This document shows positions 54,901 to 63,200 of a stretch of DNA of 64,000 nucleotides, piece by piece. Every line of letters begins with the position of its first letter. Positions within the stretch are counted from its first letter, which is position 1. Under the pieces are notes generated by a model. The model was not told the DNA's origin, ran no database searches, and saw only the letters and a list, made by a program, of their open reading frames with translations. The translations under genes were made by a program, and so were the position numbers. The stretch is from Streptomyces sp. AM 4-1-1 (GTDB taxonomy: Bacteria; Actinomycetota; Actinomycetes; Streptomycetales; Streptomycetaceae): assembly GCF_029167625.1 (NCBI RefSeq), contig NZ_CP119145.1:5890001-5954000 (forward strand), in the 5' to 3' direction.

Positions 54901-54920
54901 GGGACCACGGTTGTTGACAT
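51918..54920 (-). CDS. Membrane acyltransferase 3 - SGNH - GH16 triple fusion
   Basis: The 1000-residue protein has an acyltransferase-3 (OafA/YrhL-like) membrane domain at about residues 45-420 (RFRPDIEGLRAVAVLCVLAFH, FVGVDVFLVISGYLITG, FFSRRARRLLP, HFWSLAVEEQFYLVWAP). An extracytoplasmic SGNH esterase/acyltransferase domain follows (nucleophile S514 in LLGDSHAGQW; DDAHLTN near the end). It finishes with a family 16 glycoside hydrolase domain (W-rich, catalytic E862/D864/E867 in GELDIMES). AT3-SGNH fusions that O-acylate polysaccharides are well known; adding GH16 suggests acetylation and trimming or transglycosylation of the same beta-glucan-like polymer. It starts 16 bases after the glycosyltransferase gene and is probably co-transcribed with it. 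Confidence 0.85.
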   Translation of the reverse strand: MSTTVVPDPRPDRTTDPGSPFDGSGPRSPRPPGRRGSGSAPGHTRFRPDIEGLRAVAVLCVLAFHAALPGFAGGFVGVDVFLVISGYLITGLLVREAVATGRVRLGEFFSRRARRLLPSVAVVLAAVALAGAWLTVPLRRTDLEYDVVAAALSVANWRFVSQQTDYLAAGHDQSPLLHFWSLAVEEQFYLVWAPLFALLAYAVARAVRRGRALRAVAAAVTAAATLVSFGLSLHWADSSVSLAYLGTPSRVWQFGVGALLALLPWHLLRGPRALRLLSGWAGLAAIGWSVLRYDASTPYPGYAALVPTLGTAAIILAGIPDRHAHEAPAGVARLLAARAPRAVGRLSYTLYLWHWPVLVLAEARFGTLGWPVKAALTVASALPALATTHWVERPLRYSRTVLELPRRGLSVGLSAIIIPVVLALVTGTTTLRLLGPSTPVDLKGLPPGAAAGPFLLARTAGAVPDGPVVPSAVQARQDFPPDGACEVAPGTVSSPPCLFGAKDSADRIVLLGDSHAGQWFSPLLAMASQRGWALQELVKQGCPLPRLTVTSPQLGRTYHECDTWRTDSLERLRQGPKPRLIVIASLNRYTDGPGRLAEGWDNTLEQLRELGAPIVYVEDTPVPGKDIPACVSGHRNDPGPCAFDRKEARWPDPLAQRIAAGRTPGVRSVSVNDVLCPARAATCPAVLDRILLYRDDAHLTNAAAVVLTPRLERLLTDAGGLPRAPASGWTQVFRDDFDGPAGSGPSAARWTYDIGTCYPGCPAPRWGTGEIETMTDSTDNVRLDGRGALEIVPTREGGHWRSGRIETRRADFTAPPGGMLRIEASLALPDVTGRAAEGYWPAFWTLGGELRDGWTGWPGVGELDIMESVNGRDTVFGTMHCGLLAGGPCAEPVGLVSAPRACPDCRTGFHTYAVEVDRTRGAEEVRWYVDGRVHHRVSAARMDRATWDRAVNHGMFLILNVAIGGNLPVTDGATATGATEPGHPMRVDRVTVATRRGPAS

Positions 54921-54936
54921 GGGTGACGAGGGCCTT

Positions 54937-56772
54937 TCAGCTCAGCCAGGGCAGCATCGGGTCGACCCAGCCGGACGCGAGCAGGGCGGTCAGCACGAGC
55001 GCGGCGGTGACGGCCAGCGTCTCCGGCCAGCGCCGGGGCAGCATTCCGCCGCCCGGCACCCGCACGGAGAACCGGGCCGGGACCGGCGTACGCACGGGAC
55101 CGCCCGGCCCACGCACCGGACCCTCCGGCGCTCCGGACGGCCGGCCGGGCACGGCGGACACGGCGGCGACAGCGGAAGCGGCGGACAGAGCGGGTGCGAC
55201 GGTCGCAGCGGGTGCGTCGGACACTTCGGACACGGCCGCGCCGGACGCCCGCGCCGGGCGAAGTTCGGCCAGCAGATCGCGGATCAGCGGCAGATTGATC
55301 TGGCACTGCACCACCAGATACAGACCGAGCCCCCAGGCGGGCCCCCAGCCGTTGCGGGACATGACCAGGGCGAGCCCGACGGCGGCGGCCCCCGTGGAGA
55401 GGCAGAGCCAGACCAGCGAGACGAGCACCACCCGGCGGGCCAGGCCGCCGGACGACGAGCCCTTCGCCCCGGTGGGTACCCAGGCCGCGCTGCGCCCCCG
55501 CAGGGTGTGCAGGAACGCCACCGCGGCGGCGACGCTGGTCAGCACGTTGGCCCGGATCACCTCCACCCGCCAGCGCGTCCGGCTGACACGTGGCATCAGG
55601 ACGTGCCACAGCCAGAGCGGGGCGAGCAGGGGCAGTACGTGCCAGGGGCGGATGTCGTCCGGGTACCGGAACATCATCACCAGTGGCGGCAGCGGCGCCG
55701 CGAAGGTGTTCACCGCCGTGGTCAGATAGCCGACGATCCCCTCGTAGAAGCACAGCCGCATCCGCCACGGGGCGCCCATCCGCTTCAGCACGGGGGTGGT
55801 GAGCAGATGCACGTTGCCCATCGCCCAGCGGTACTGCTGGTTGACGTACGAGGCCAGGCTGTCGGGCGAGGTGCCCTTGGCCACCAGCACGGGGACGTAC
55901 AGGGTGCGGAACCCGCGTTCGTGGAGGGCGAGCCCGGTGTACAGGTCCTCACTGTGGTCGAGCCGGGCGAATCCGCCGGCCCGGTCGATCGCCTCACGCC
56001 GGTACACGGCGTTGCTGCCGCAGCAGATGGCGGCGTCGCTGGCGTCGCGGGACGGCTGGATCCAGCGGAAGAACCACTCCTGGGCCGATCCCGCGGCGCG
56101 CTGTATCCAGCCCATGGTGGCGTCCGTGTCGAAGCACTGCGGGCTCTGGACGATGCCCACGCCGGGATCTGCCAGGTACGGCACGAGATGGCGCAGGAAG
56201 TCGGGCCGGGGCGCGAAGTCGGCGTCCAGGATGGCGATGTGCTCCGCCGTGCTCAGGGTGAGCGCGTGGTTGAGGTTCCCCGCCTTCTTCAGATGCCCCC
56301 GGTCGGGACGTACGACGTAGCGGTAGCCGTACCGGGCGGCCAGTTCGGCCACCTCGGTACGGTCCGCGTCGTCCAGTACCCAGACGGTCAGCGCGTCCGG
56401 CCAGTCCAGCGCCGTGACCGCCCGGTAGGCGTTCTCCAGTACGGGGAGCGGTTCACCGCAGGTCGGCAGGTACAGGTCCACCGTCGGGAGTCCGGCCGGA
56501 TTCCAGGCACGGACGAGCACTTCGTGGGATCTGCGCGTCAGCCTGCGCTGGCGCAGGCCGTTGAAGCTCGACAGCACGAGGGCGACGACGTTGAGCGACA
56601 GCACCGCGAGGAAGGCCCACAGGGCCGGGGTGCGCAGAGCGAAGGTCAGCATCGTCGCCGCCGTGAGGACGAAGGCGAGGGAGGTGCTGATCAGCACCCA
56701 GCGGCGTTGAGGTCCGAAGTACCAGAAAAGCTCCTGGTCGGAAGGAGGTTGAGGTAAGTGATGAAGCGTCAT
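54937..56772 (-). CDS. Processive family 2 glycosyltransferase (cellulose-synthase-like)
   Basis: The 611-residue protein has two N-terminal membrane helices, a cytoplasmic GT2 domain and four or more C-terminal helices. The catalytic signature is complete: VLDDADRTE, D183-x-D185 (ILDADFAP), the base in SED (273-275) and QQYRW (311-315). It would polymerise a beta-linked glycan from a UDP-sugar and extrude it. No PilZ domain is seen. The long Ala/Val/Pro-rich segment near 520-580 is low complexity. Its partner downstream is the acyltransferase-GH16 fusion, so together they look like an exopolysaccharide synthesis and modification unit. A DasR-box-like site lies 57 bases upstream of the ATG. 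Confidence 0.88.
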   Translation of the reverse strand: MTLHHLPQPPSDQELFWYFGPQRRWVLISTSLAFVLTAATMLTFALRTPALWAFLAVLSLNVVALVLSSFNGLRQRRLTRRSHEVLVRAWNPAGLPTVDLYLPTCGEPLPVLENAYRAVTALDWPDALTVWVLDDADRTEVAELAARYGYRYVVRPDRGHLKKAGNLNHALTLSTAEHIAILDADFAPRPDFLRHLVPYLADPGVGIVQSPQCFDTDATMGWIQRAAGSAQEWFFRWIQPSRDASDAAICCGSNAVYRREAIDRAGGFARLDHSEDLYTGLALHERGFRTLYVPVLVAKGTSPDSLASYVNQQYRWAMGNVHLLTTPVLKRMGAPWRMRLCFYEGIVGYLTTAVNTFAAPLPPLVMMFRYPDDIRPWHVLPLLAPLWLWHVLMPRVSRTRWRVEVIRANVLTSVAAAVAFLHTLRGRSAAWVPTGAKGSSSGGLARRVVLVSLVWLCLSTGAAAVGLALVMSRNGWGPAWGLGLYLVVQCQINLPLIRDLLAELRPARASGAAVSEVSDAPAATVAPALSAASAVAAVSAVPGRPSGAPEGPVRGPGGPVRTPVPARFSVRVPGGGMLPRRWPETLAVTAALVLTALLASGWVDPMLPWLS

Positions 56773-56828
56773 GAATGGCCCCCACCGGTCATGTATTCCC
56801 CTCTATCGGGGCAACCCATCCTACTGCC

Positions 56829-56844
56829 AAAGGTATAGACCACT
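56829..56844 (-). promoter_or_regulatory. DasR-box (dre)-like site upstream of the glycosyltransferase gene
   Basis: On the minus strand AGTGGTCTATACCTTT matches 13 of 16 positions of the dre consensus (A-G/C-TGGTCTAGACCA-G/C-T) as I remember it. It is 57 bases upstream of the glycosyltransferase start and could overlap its -10 region (TATACC). DasR responds to N-acetylglucosamine metabolites. Confidence 0.5.
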
Positions 56845-57350
56845 GACCGAGGTGAGGAGAATGGCGTGTTAACGCTCCGCCAACTCTCCCGGCGCCCGCC
56901 CCGCCGGAACCACTTCGTGTCCGATTCGCCCTGAGGTCGGCGGTGTACCGGGGCGGGTGCCTGAGGGTGCCCCGTGGTGGCGGAGACGGTGAACCGGCGG
57001 CCCCGTGAGCCGCCTTGCCCGTGCGGGGCGGCTGGGGAATGCTGCCGCGACGGCTCTGTGGCGGCCGTGATGCGGGAGTTCTCGGCGCGCGGCGCTCCGA
57101 ATCCGTCCGTGACCCGCTGAACGGTCATGCTCGCGCCAAATGCCAACACGCATTTCGGTGTCGGCCGGCGTCGGAAGAACGCAATCCTGCCACGATATCG
57201 CGCACATTCGTGCCGCTCGACGGCGGTGTGCCGGTGGCCGGTACAACCATCGCTCACCGCATGCCACTCAGGGGTCGCTCTGTGTGAATCGCCAGGAGGG
57301 GGTGGCGCCTTGGCCGACTGGTGTTTCCGATTCCGATGTTGACACCTGAA

Positions 57351-57366
57351 GTTGGTCTAGTCCATT
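57351..57366 (+). promoter_or_regulatory. Second DasR-box-like site
   Basis: GTTGGTCTAGTCCATT matches 12 of 16 positions of the dre consensus, including the core TGGTCTAG-CCA. It follows a TTGACA (57339-57344). The nearest plus-strand gene starts 465 bases downstream, so its target is unclear. Confidence 0.4.
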
Positions 57367-57830
57367 TTAGTGAGACACGAGTGCAGCAAGGGGCGGGTGT
57401 GGCGCACCCTCCTTGGCGGACGGGCCAGTTGGCCTGCCGACACCATGAGGGCACCCCCGAGGTGTCGACGGTCTGTGTGGGGCGCCAAGTGCGGGGGGAC
57501 GACTGGGCGGCAGGCCCGTGCTGTATTCGCTGAGAACCGCATTTCCCCCGGGACGACCGGTCGGCGCGAAGCGTGCTTCCCTCGGGTCGCGTCGCGGAGC
57601 GCCTGTTCGTCCCCCGACAACCACACCGACCGCCGTCGTTCGCTCAATCTCCTTCTCACTGGCGCTCGGTGACTGATCGTGGCCCACATCGGCGTCGGCC
57701 TCGACGGGTGCGCGGAGACCGGTCCCGGTTCTGCCGTGCGGGCCCCGCGCCGCTGGTGTGTTCCGACGCGAGAGCGGTCCGGGGGCGGCCCGATCGGGCA
57801 CGGAAGATCTCAATTTTTTGGAGTGATTGC

Positions 57831-58895
57831 ATGTCGAAGCCTGACGACTATCTGTATCGGGCACCCTCGGACGTCCCCTATTTCAGCTCGGACGCCGATA
57901 CCTATCTGGCCCGGACGCAGTTGCGGGACCTCCGGAAGACCCGGGAACTCCGGGTCCTTTCCGAGGAGGACTTCGCCTTCTGGCAGACGTACGGATACAT
58001 CGTGGTGAAGCAGGCGATCCCGGCCGACGCCGCGAAACGTCTGCTGGATTTCACCTGGGATTTCCAGGGACTTGATCCGGAGCGGCCCGAAACCTGGTAC
58101 GAGGACCGTGAATTCCGTACGGATCTGGACCGGGAACTGCACATCTACGGTTTCGTGGAGGCGTACCACCACCAGCTTCTGTGGGACAGCCGTCAGGCCC
58201 AGCGGGTGTACGACGCTTTCGTCGACGTATGGGACTGCGAAGAACTCTGGGTCACCCTGGACCGGCTCAATCTGAATCCGCCCAACATCAAGAACCGGGA
58301 CCGCGCGCTCATAGCGCCGACGGAGAAGGGTTTCGACATCGAGCTGCACTGGGATGTCGACACCACGCTCGGCATGCTGCCGCAGCGGGTCCAGGGGATC
58401 ATCGCCCTGAACGACACCGACGAGGCGAGCGGCGGCTTCCAGTGCGCGCCCGAGCTGTTCCGCCGGTTCGACCGGTGGAAGGCCCTCCAGCCGGCCGACC
58501 GGGACCCGATCCGACCCGCGTTCGACCGGGCGGACATGCCCGTGGTCCGACCGGAGCTGGAGGCCGGTGACCTGCTGATCTGGAACGGTCTGCTGGCGCA
58601 CGGAGTGGCCCCGAACACCTCCGGGAACCGTGTCCGTTCGGTCCAGTACCTCTCGATGATGCCCGCGCTCGAAACGCACGAGAGGCTGCGGCGCTCCCGG
58701 GTCGAGTCCTGGCGCGACCTCAGCACGCCGGACTGGAACGCGACGCTGGTCGGCGACGCCACGAAGCACGAATCGCTGCGGTACGAGACCGCCGAGCTGA
58801 CCGACCTGGGCGCCAAGCTGCTGGGTCTTGAATCGTGGACCGGCCGGGATCTCGGCCGGCCGACCGGGGGAGCAGCATGCGCAGAATCTGCCTGA
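57831..58895 (+). CDS. PhyH-like Fe(II)/2-oxoglutarate dioxygenase
   Basis: The 354-residue protein belongs to the phytanoyl-CoA dioxygenase-like superfamily. It begins with FWQTYGYIVVKQAIPADAAKRLLD, followed by the iron ligands H173 and D175 (LHWDVD) and H257 (LLAHGV). R267 is the probable 2-oxoglutarate carboxylate ligand, ten residues later. It likely hydroxylates a free or modified amino acid. The ATG follows GGAG after a T-rich stretch. It is the first gene of a five-gene unit and overlaps the next gene by 19 bases. The sequence is unrelated to the ScoE-type enzyme at 24784. Confidence 0.85.
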   Translation: MSKPDDYLYRAPSDVPYFSSDADTYLARTQLRDLRKTRELRVLSEEDFAFWQTYGYIVVKQAIPADAAKRLLDFTWDFQGLDPERPETWYEDREFRTDLDRELHIYGFVEAYHHQLLWDSRQAQRVYDAFVDVWDCEELWVTLDRLNLNPPNIKNRDRALIAPTEKGFDIELHWDVDTTLGMLPQRVQGIIALNDTDEASGGFQCAPELFRRFDRWKALQPADRDPIRPAFDRADMPVVRPELEAGDLLIWNGLLAHGVAPNTSGNRVRSVQYLSMMPALETHERLRRSRVESWRDLSTPDWNATLVGDATKHESLRYETAELTDLGAKLLGLESWTGRDLGRPTGGAACAESA

Positions 58896-60196
58896 CCCTT
58901 CCCACCAACAGGGCGTGCGCGGCGACGATATCCGCCATCGGCGAGGAGGCGGACCACGCGGCCGAGCACTTCGGCGTCGAGGTCCACCTGCTGATCCTGG
59001 ACTCCTCCGCCGAGCCCGTGTTCGCCGAGCACGCGAAGGTCGTGCGCGAGACGCGCAGGGCGCCCGGAGTGGTGACGCACCATCTGGACGAGGCGGCTCA
59101 GCGGGACTTCCTGCGCCGGGTGATCAGCCGCGCCGGCCTGGCGGAACCCGAGCTGCTGCTCGACCTCATGCTGCCGGACGCCCTGTCCTACGGCGCCTGC
59201 ACCAACCGCGCCTTCCTCATCGGTGCCGCGCTCGGCTGCGAGTCCGTGCACCGCAGGGATTCCGACAGCCGTTACCAGGTCGTCGACGGCGTGCCCGTCC
59301 ATCCCGTCCACCACGAGCTGATGTCCCTCGGGAAGACCGCGGCCGACGCGGCGAGCGGGGTCACCGAGACCACGCTGGACCCGGCGCACGCACACCGGCC
59401 GGTGGCGATGGTGGGCAGTTCCTTCACGGGCGAGCCGTCCGTGGACATCGACGAGATCCACCGGCTCGACCGCGGCGTCTACCACGACGTGGTCAGCCTG
59501 TGGGCGCCCCAGGACTGGTCGGACGAGCAGAAGCGGCAGCTCGTCGACGAGTCCTTCCGGGGAGCCGGCGCCGAGCCCTTCACCCGGGACCACTCGTCCC
59601 TGGGACTCGTCGACCCCATGCGCGTCGACATGTGCAACATCAGCTTCCACCAGGTGCACGAACGTGTGCCGCTGCCGCCCGCGACGGACACCATCGGCAG
59701 CGACTACTTCCTGATCCACCTCGTGCACGACGCCGCCCTGCCCGGCGTCCTGCACAACCGCAACATCGAGAACTTCTACACCGGGGAACGCCGCACCGAC
59801 CCCGGATTCATGGCCTACCAGCTGCGGTTCGTGAAGTTCTTCCTCTCGATGCTTTATTTCAACTTCATTTACGAAAGAATGGCGCAGAGTGGCGAAGCGC
59901 TGCTCGACGAGCACGATCAGGTACGGGCGTCCGCCGTCGTGGAATTCGCCAGGGAGAGCACCGGCCTCGACCGCGCGGAGAATGTGTGGCGGCTGGACGT
60001 CCTGGACAGCTCCTACCGGAAGCTGGGCGGCAGATACGCCACGTTCGCCGACCTCCTGGCCTCACGTCGTGAGCGACTGCTCGACGAGGCCCGCCAGGAC
60101 ATCGAGAACTTCGCACTGCTCACCGAGGCATGGGGTCCGATGATCGAGGCGGGCAGAGCCACGGATCTCGGACAACTCCAACGGCAGTCGGGCTGA
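58877..60196 (+). CDS. DUF6271-type protein of unknown function
   Basis: The 439-residue protein has a Rossmann-like N-terminus (RRICLTLPTNRACAATISAIGEEADHAAEHFG, then VEVHLLILDSS) that resembles glycosyltransferase-A or nucleotidyl-transferring folds. Conserved-looking stretches include LMLPDALSYGACTNRAFLIGAALG, MVGSSFTGEPSVDIDEI and IENFYTGERRTDPGFMAYQLRFVKFF. I believe this family is catalogued as DUF6271, found in Streptomyces gene clusters with no assigned reaction. It overlaps the dioxygenase gene by 19 bases and ends nine bases before the decarboxylase ATG, so it works in the same pathway. A ligation or transfer step on an amino-acid-derived substrate is possible but unproven. Confidence 0.7.
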   Translation: MRRICLTLPTNRACAATISAIGEEADHAAEHFGVEVHLLILDSSAEPVFAEHAKVVRETRRAPGVVTHHLDEAAQRDFLRRVISRAGLAEPELLLDLMLPDALSYGACTNRAFLIGAALGCESVHRRDSDSRYQVVDGVPVHPVHHELMSLGKTAADAASGVTETTLDPAHAHRPVAMVGSSFTGEPSVDIDEIHRLDRGVYHDVVSLWAPQDWSDEQKRQLVDESFRGAGAEPFTRDHSSLGLVDPMRVDMCNISFHQVHERVPLPPATDTIGSDYFLIHLVHDAALPGVLHNRNIENFYTGERRTDPGFMAYQLRFVKFFLSMLYFNFIYERMAQSGEALLDEHDQVRASAVVEFARESTGLDRAENVWRLDVLDSSYRKLGGRYATFADLLASRRERLLDEARQDIENFALLTEAWGPMIEAGRATDLGQLQRQSG

Positions 60197-60204
60197 GACT
60201 GTCG

Positions 60205-61449
60205 ATGATGCACAAGAACACGGCCCTGCTCGCGGCTCTCGCCGCCGCCACCGAGGACCAGATCGTCTACGACCTCCCCGGAATAGAAGCGTGTTACGAG
60301 GACCTGCTGAGACAACTGCCCGGCGTCTCCGTCCGATTCGCCATGAAGGCGTGTCCGGTGGACGAGGTGCTTTCCCTGCTGGCCGGGAACGGCGCCGGCG
60401 CCGACGCGGCGAGCCCCAACGAGATCCGGCAGGCGATCGGCACCGGGGTGCCGGTCGAGAGAATTCATTACGGGAACACCGTCAAGTCCGACCAGAACAT
60501 CGTCGACGCGTACCGTCTCGGCATCAGGGTTTTCGCGACCGACAGCCTGGAGGACGTGACGGCGATCGCCGCCCACGCCCCCGGCGCGCGGGTGTTCTGC
60601 CGGCTGGCCACCGACGGGGGCGGGGCGCTCTGGGGCCTCAGCAACAAGTACGGCTGCTCGGCCGACGACGCCGTGCGCGTGCTGGAGAGGGCGCGGGACC
60701 TGGGGCTGACACCGTCCGGACTGTCCATTCACGTCGGCTCGCAGCAGATGACGGCGCAGGCGTGGCGAAGCGCCCTCGACCGCCTGGCCGATGTCGTCGT
60801 GGCCCTGGGCCGGCGCGGAATACGGCTCGACCACATCAATCTCGGTGGTGGCCTGCCGGCCCGCGGGTACCGCGACAAGCGGGGCAACGAGCTGGACCCC
60901 CCGATCGCCGCGATCTTCGCCGAGATCCGGGAGGGCACCCGGCGGCTGAGGGAGATCTCCGCGAGCGCGCTGGACTTCATCGTGGAGCCGGGCCGCTATC
61001 TGGTCGCCGACCACGGTGCCATCCGGGCGCACGTGGCCCGGCTGTCGGCGCGGCAGAAGCTGAACGGTGAACGCCAGCACTGGCTCTACCTGAGCTGCGG
61101 GAAGTTCAACGGGCTGTACGAGATGGACGAGTTGCAGTACCGGCTCGTGTTCCCCTCGCACCCCGACGCCTCGTACGTACCGGCCGTCGTCGCGGGTCCC
61201 ACCTGTGACAGCGACGACGCCTACTCGCACGAGCACGGGCTGGTCGAGGTGCCCGAGACGGCCACGTCCGGCGATCCCGTCTGGGTCCTCTCCTGTGGTG
61301 CGTACGCGACCAGTTACATGACCCAGGGGTTCAACGGTTTCGACCCGCTTCCGTACACCTTGATACCCGTGGGGGACGGCGAACGGGACGATCCGCGTCA
61401 CCGGCGGCTGCCTTCCGGTGTCGGCGCGTCCGGGGAAGGCCTTCGGTAG
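60205..61449 (+). CDS. Type III PLP-dependent amino acid decarboxylase (ODC/DAPDC fold)
   Basis: The 414-residue protein is an alanine-racemase-fold decarboxylase. The PLP lysine is K48 (RFAMKACP), the stacking His is H176 (IHVGSQ), and the phosphate loop is INLGGGLP. It has EPGRYLV and the dimer-interface catalytic C334 in GPTCDSDDAYS, plus GAYATSY. The Cys motif is closer to ornithine/lysine decarboxylases than to diaminopimelate decarboxylase. The substrate is probably a basic amino acid or its hydroxylated form made by the upstream dioxygenase. The start is one of two adjacent ATGs (60205/60208). Its TAG stop abuts the next ATG. Confidence 0.88.
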   Translation: MMHKNTALLAALAAATEDQIVYDLPGIEACYEDLLRQLPGVSVRFAMKACPVDEVLSLLAGNGAGADAASPNEIRQAIGTGVPVERIHYGNTVKSDQNIVDAYRLGIRVFATDSLEDVTAIAAHAPGARVFCRLATDGGGALWGLSNKYGCSADDAVRVLERARDLGLTPSGLSIHVGSQQMTAQAWRSALDRLADVVVALGRRGIRLDHINLGGGLPARGYRDKRGNELDPPIAAIFAEIREGTRRLREISASALDFIVEPGRYLVADHGAIRAHVARLSARQKLNGERQHWLYLSCGKFNGLYEMDELQYRLVFPSHPDASYVPAVVAGPTCDSDDAYSHEHGLVEVPETATSGDPVWVLSCGAYATSYMTQGFNGFDPLPYTLIPVGDGERDDPRHRRLPSGVGASGEGLR

Positions 61450-62019
61450 ATGAACCTCGATGTGCGCCTGCGGCACATCTCCGACCGTGACTGGGACGGC
61501 ATCGTGGCGCTGGAATCCGGTGCCTACGCCGCCCTCGGACTGTCGGAGGACCGCGCCGCGCTGGAGTCCAGGGTCCGCGCGTCGCCGGGCACGTGCTTCG
61601 TGCTGGACCTCGGGCAGCGGCTGGCGGGATATCTGCTGGCACTGCCCTACCCGATGTTCCGCTACCCGGATCTGACCCGGGCGGAACAGACCGACTTCCA
61701 CTCGCGCAACCTGCATCTGCACGACCTCGTCATCGCGGAGGACCTTCGCGGCAGAGGGCTGGCCAAGCAATTCCTGCACCACGTCACGGCGACGGCCGCG
61801 GCACAGGGGTACGAGCGGATGTCCCTGGTGGCCGTCGGCGGCACCGACACCTACTGGGCGGCGAACGGATTCGTCGCCCACCCGGGGGTCGTGCCGCCGG
61901 GCGGCTACGGCACGGACGCCGTGTACATGTCCACGACGGTGCGGGTGGACCGAGCCGAGAAGTCGAAGCCGACCGGCGCTGTGCTGCGCGGCTCATCCTT
62001 GCAAGACGAAGTGGGTTGA
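61450..62019 (+). CDS. GNAT-family N-acetyltransferase
   Basis: The 189-residue protein has a GNAT core. The acetyl-CoA pyrophosphate loop is in LVIAEDLRGRGLAKQFL, and the downstream YWAANGFVAHPG is the usual motif B region. It begins immediately after the decarboxylase stop (TAGATG). In this unit it may acetylate the amine formed by the decarboxylase, either as a biosynthetic step or for self-protection. The C-terminal 25 residues are polar and unlike the fold. Confidence 0.88.
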   Translation: MNLDVRLRHISDRDWDGIVALESGAYAALGLSEDRAALESRVRASPGTCFVLDLGQRLAGYLLALPYPMFRYPDLTRAEQTDFHSRNLHLHDLVIAEDLRGRGLAKQFLHHVTATAAAQGYERMSLVAVGGTDTYWAANGFVAHPGVVPPGGYGTDAVYMSTTVRVDRAEKSKPTGAVLRGSSLQDEVG

Positions 62020-62024
62020 TACAC

Positions 62025-63200
62025 ATGTTCCGCGTTCACGATCCATTCCTGCGCGCGCAGTTGGCGATCGCCGCCCTGTTCTGTTCGCTCGGCTTCCAGT
62101 ACGCCACCTGGGCGGCACGGATTCCCGCGATCAAGGCGGACCTCGGCCTGACGGCGGCGGAGGTCGGCTTGTTGCTGATGGCCACCGGCGTGGGCGCGGC
62201 AGTTTCGTTTCCGCTGGTGGCGGTGCTGATGAAGCGGCTGGGCTCGCAGCACCTCGCGCTGCTGTCGGCCCTCTTCCTCGCCGCACTGCTCTTCGCGCTG
62301 GCCGAGGCGCCGAACTACCCGGTCGCCCTGCTGGTGATGTGCCTCGACGGGGTCGCGGTCGGTGGCCTGAACGTCGCCATGAACGCGCAGGGCGCCGCGC
62401 TGGAGGTGAAGTACTCGCGGAACGCCATGGCCAGGCTGCACGCGACGTTCAGCGGTGGCTCCCTGCTGGCCGCGCTCCTGGCCTCCGGGGTGAACGCGCT
62501 CACCTCGACCGTGGTCGTGCACTTCGGTGTCGCCGCCGTCCTGCTGCTCCTGCTGCTCGCGTACGCCAGGACCGGGCTGCTCACGGACGATCGGCCCGCC
62601 GAGCGCAAGGAGAAGGAGGAGAAGGAGGGGAAGGAGAAGAGCGGCAGCCGGTGGACCGTACCGTCCCGTCTGACGTTGTGGATGTGCGCGGCGATGGCGT
62701 TCGGCACGGTGGTCGAGGGCTCCATGAACGACTGGTCGGCCCTCTACATGAAGGACGTCGTCGAGGCTTCCGCGGAGCTGGCGCCCATGGGCATCGCCGT
62801 GGTCTCCGGGATGATGGTGCTGGCCCGTCTCTTCGCCGACGGCTGGCGCAGCCGCTGGGGTGACGGACGGATCGTCCGCGTCGGCAGTCTGCTGGCCGGT
62901 CTCGGCCTGGCGCTCGCGCTGCTGGCCGGTGGAGTGGTGCCCGCCCTGATCGGGTTCGCCTGCGTCGGGCTGGGCATCGCGGCCGTGACCCCGTGCGTGT
63001 ACGTGGCGGCGGCGGGACAGGGTTCGGACTCACTGACCCTGGTCGCCGCCATGGGCACCACGGGCCTGCTGGCCGGGCCGCCGGTCATCGGGTTCATAGC
63101 GAGCGGCAGCAGTCTGGTGTGGGGGCTGGGCGCGGTCGCGCTGTCGGCGGTCGTCGTCTCGCTGTGCAGCACACAGATCCGCTGGACGGCGACCGCCTGA
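62025..63200 (+). CDS. MFS exporter
   Basis: The 391-residue protein has about twelve hydrophobic helices in two halves joined by a highly charged loop (KEKEEKEGKEKSGS, about residues 187-200). The first helix pair reads LFCSLGFQYATWAARIPAIKADLGLTAAEVGLLLMATG, typical of a YbjJ/FucP-like MFS subgroup. It follows the GNAT gene by five bases and ends the five-gene unit, so it probably exports the product. Its stop codon abuts a mobile-element end whose first A is the last base of TGA. Confidence 0.85.
   Translation: MFRVHDPFLRAQLAIAALFCSLGFQYATWAARIPAIKADLGLTAAEVGLLLMATGVGAAVSFPLVAVLMKRLGSQHLALLSALFLAALLFALAEAPNYPVALLVMCLDGVAVGGLNVAMNAQGAALEVKYSRNAMARLHATFSGGSLLAALLASGVNALTSTVVVHFGVAAVLLLLLLAYARTGLLTDDRPAERKEKEEKEGKEKSGSRWTVPSRLTLWMCAAMAFGTVVEGSMNDWSALYMKDVVEASAELAPMGIAVVSGMMVLARLFADGWRSRWGDGRIVRVGSLLAGLGLALALLAGGVVPALIGFACVGLGIAAVTPCVYVAAAGQGSDSLTLVAAMGTTGLLAGPPVIGFIASGSSLVWGLGAVALSAVVVSLCSTQIRWTATA

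Larger units (their letters stand above)
56773..57830. other. 1-kb gap upstream of two divergent units
   Basis: No open frame here has recognisable motifs. It separates the glycosyltransferase operon (-) from the dioxygenase operon (+) and contains two DasR-box-like sites (56829-56844 and 57351-57366) and a TTGACA at 57339. The last 50 bases are AT-rich (CAATTTTTTGGAG) and provide the ribosome binding site for the dioxygenase gene. Confidence 0.45.

Noticed and set aside
51717..54917. 1066-codon plus-strand frame opposite the AT3-SGNH-GH16 gene
   Set aside because: Shadow frame; the minus strand has the catalytic motifs and a proper start after the glycosyltransferase gene.
57367..57864. Open frames on both strands in the 57.3-57.8 kb gap
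   Set aside because: Arg/Pro-rich translations, no ribosome binding site and no motifs; they overlap each other and the dioxygenase leader.
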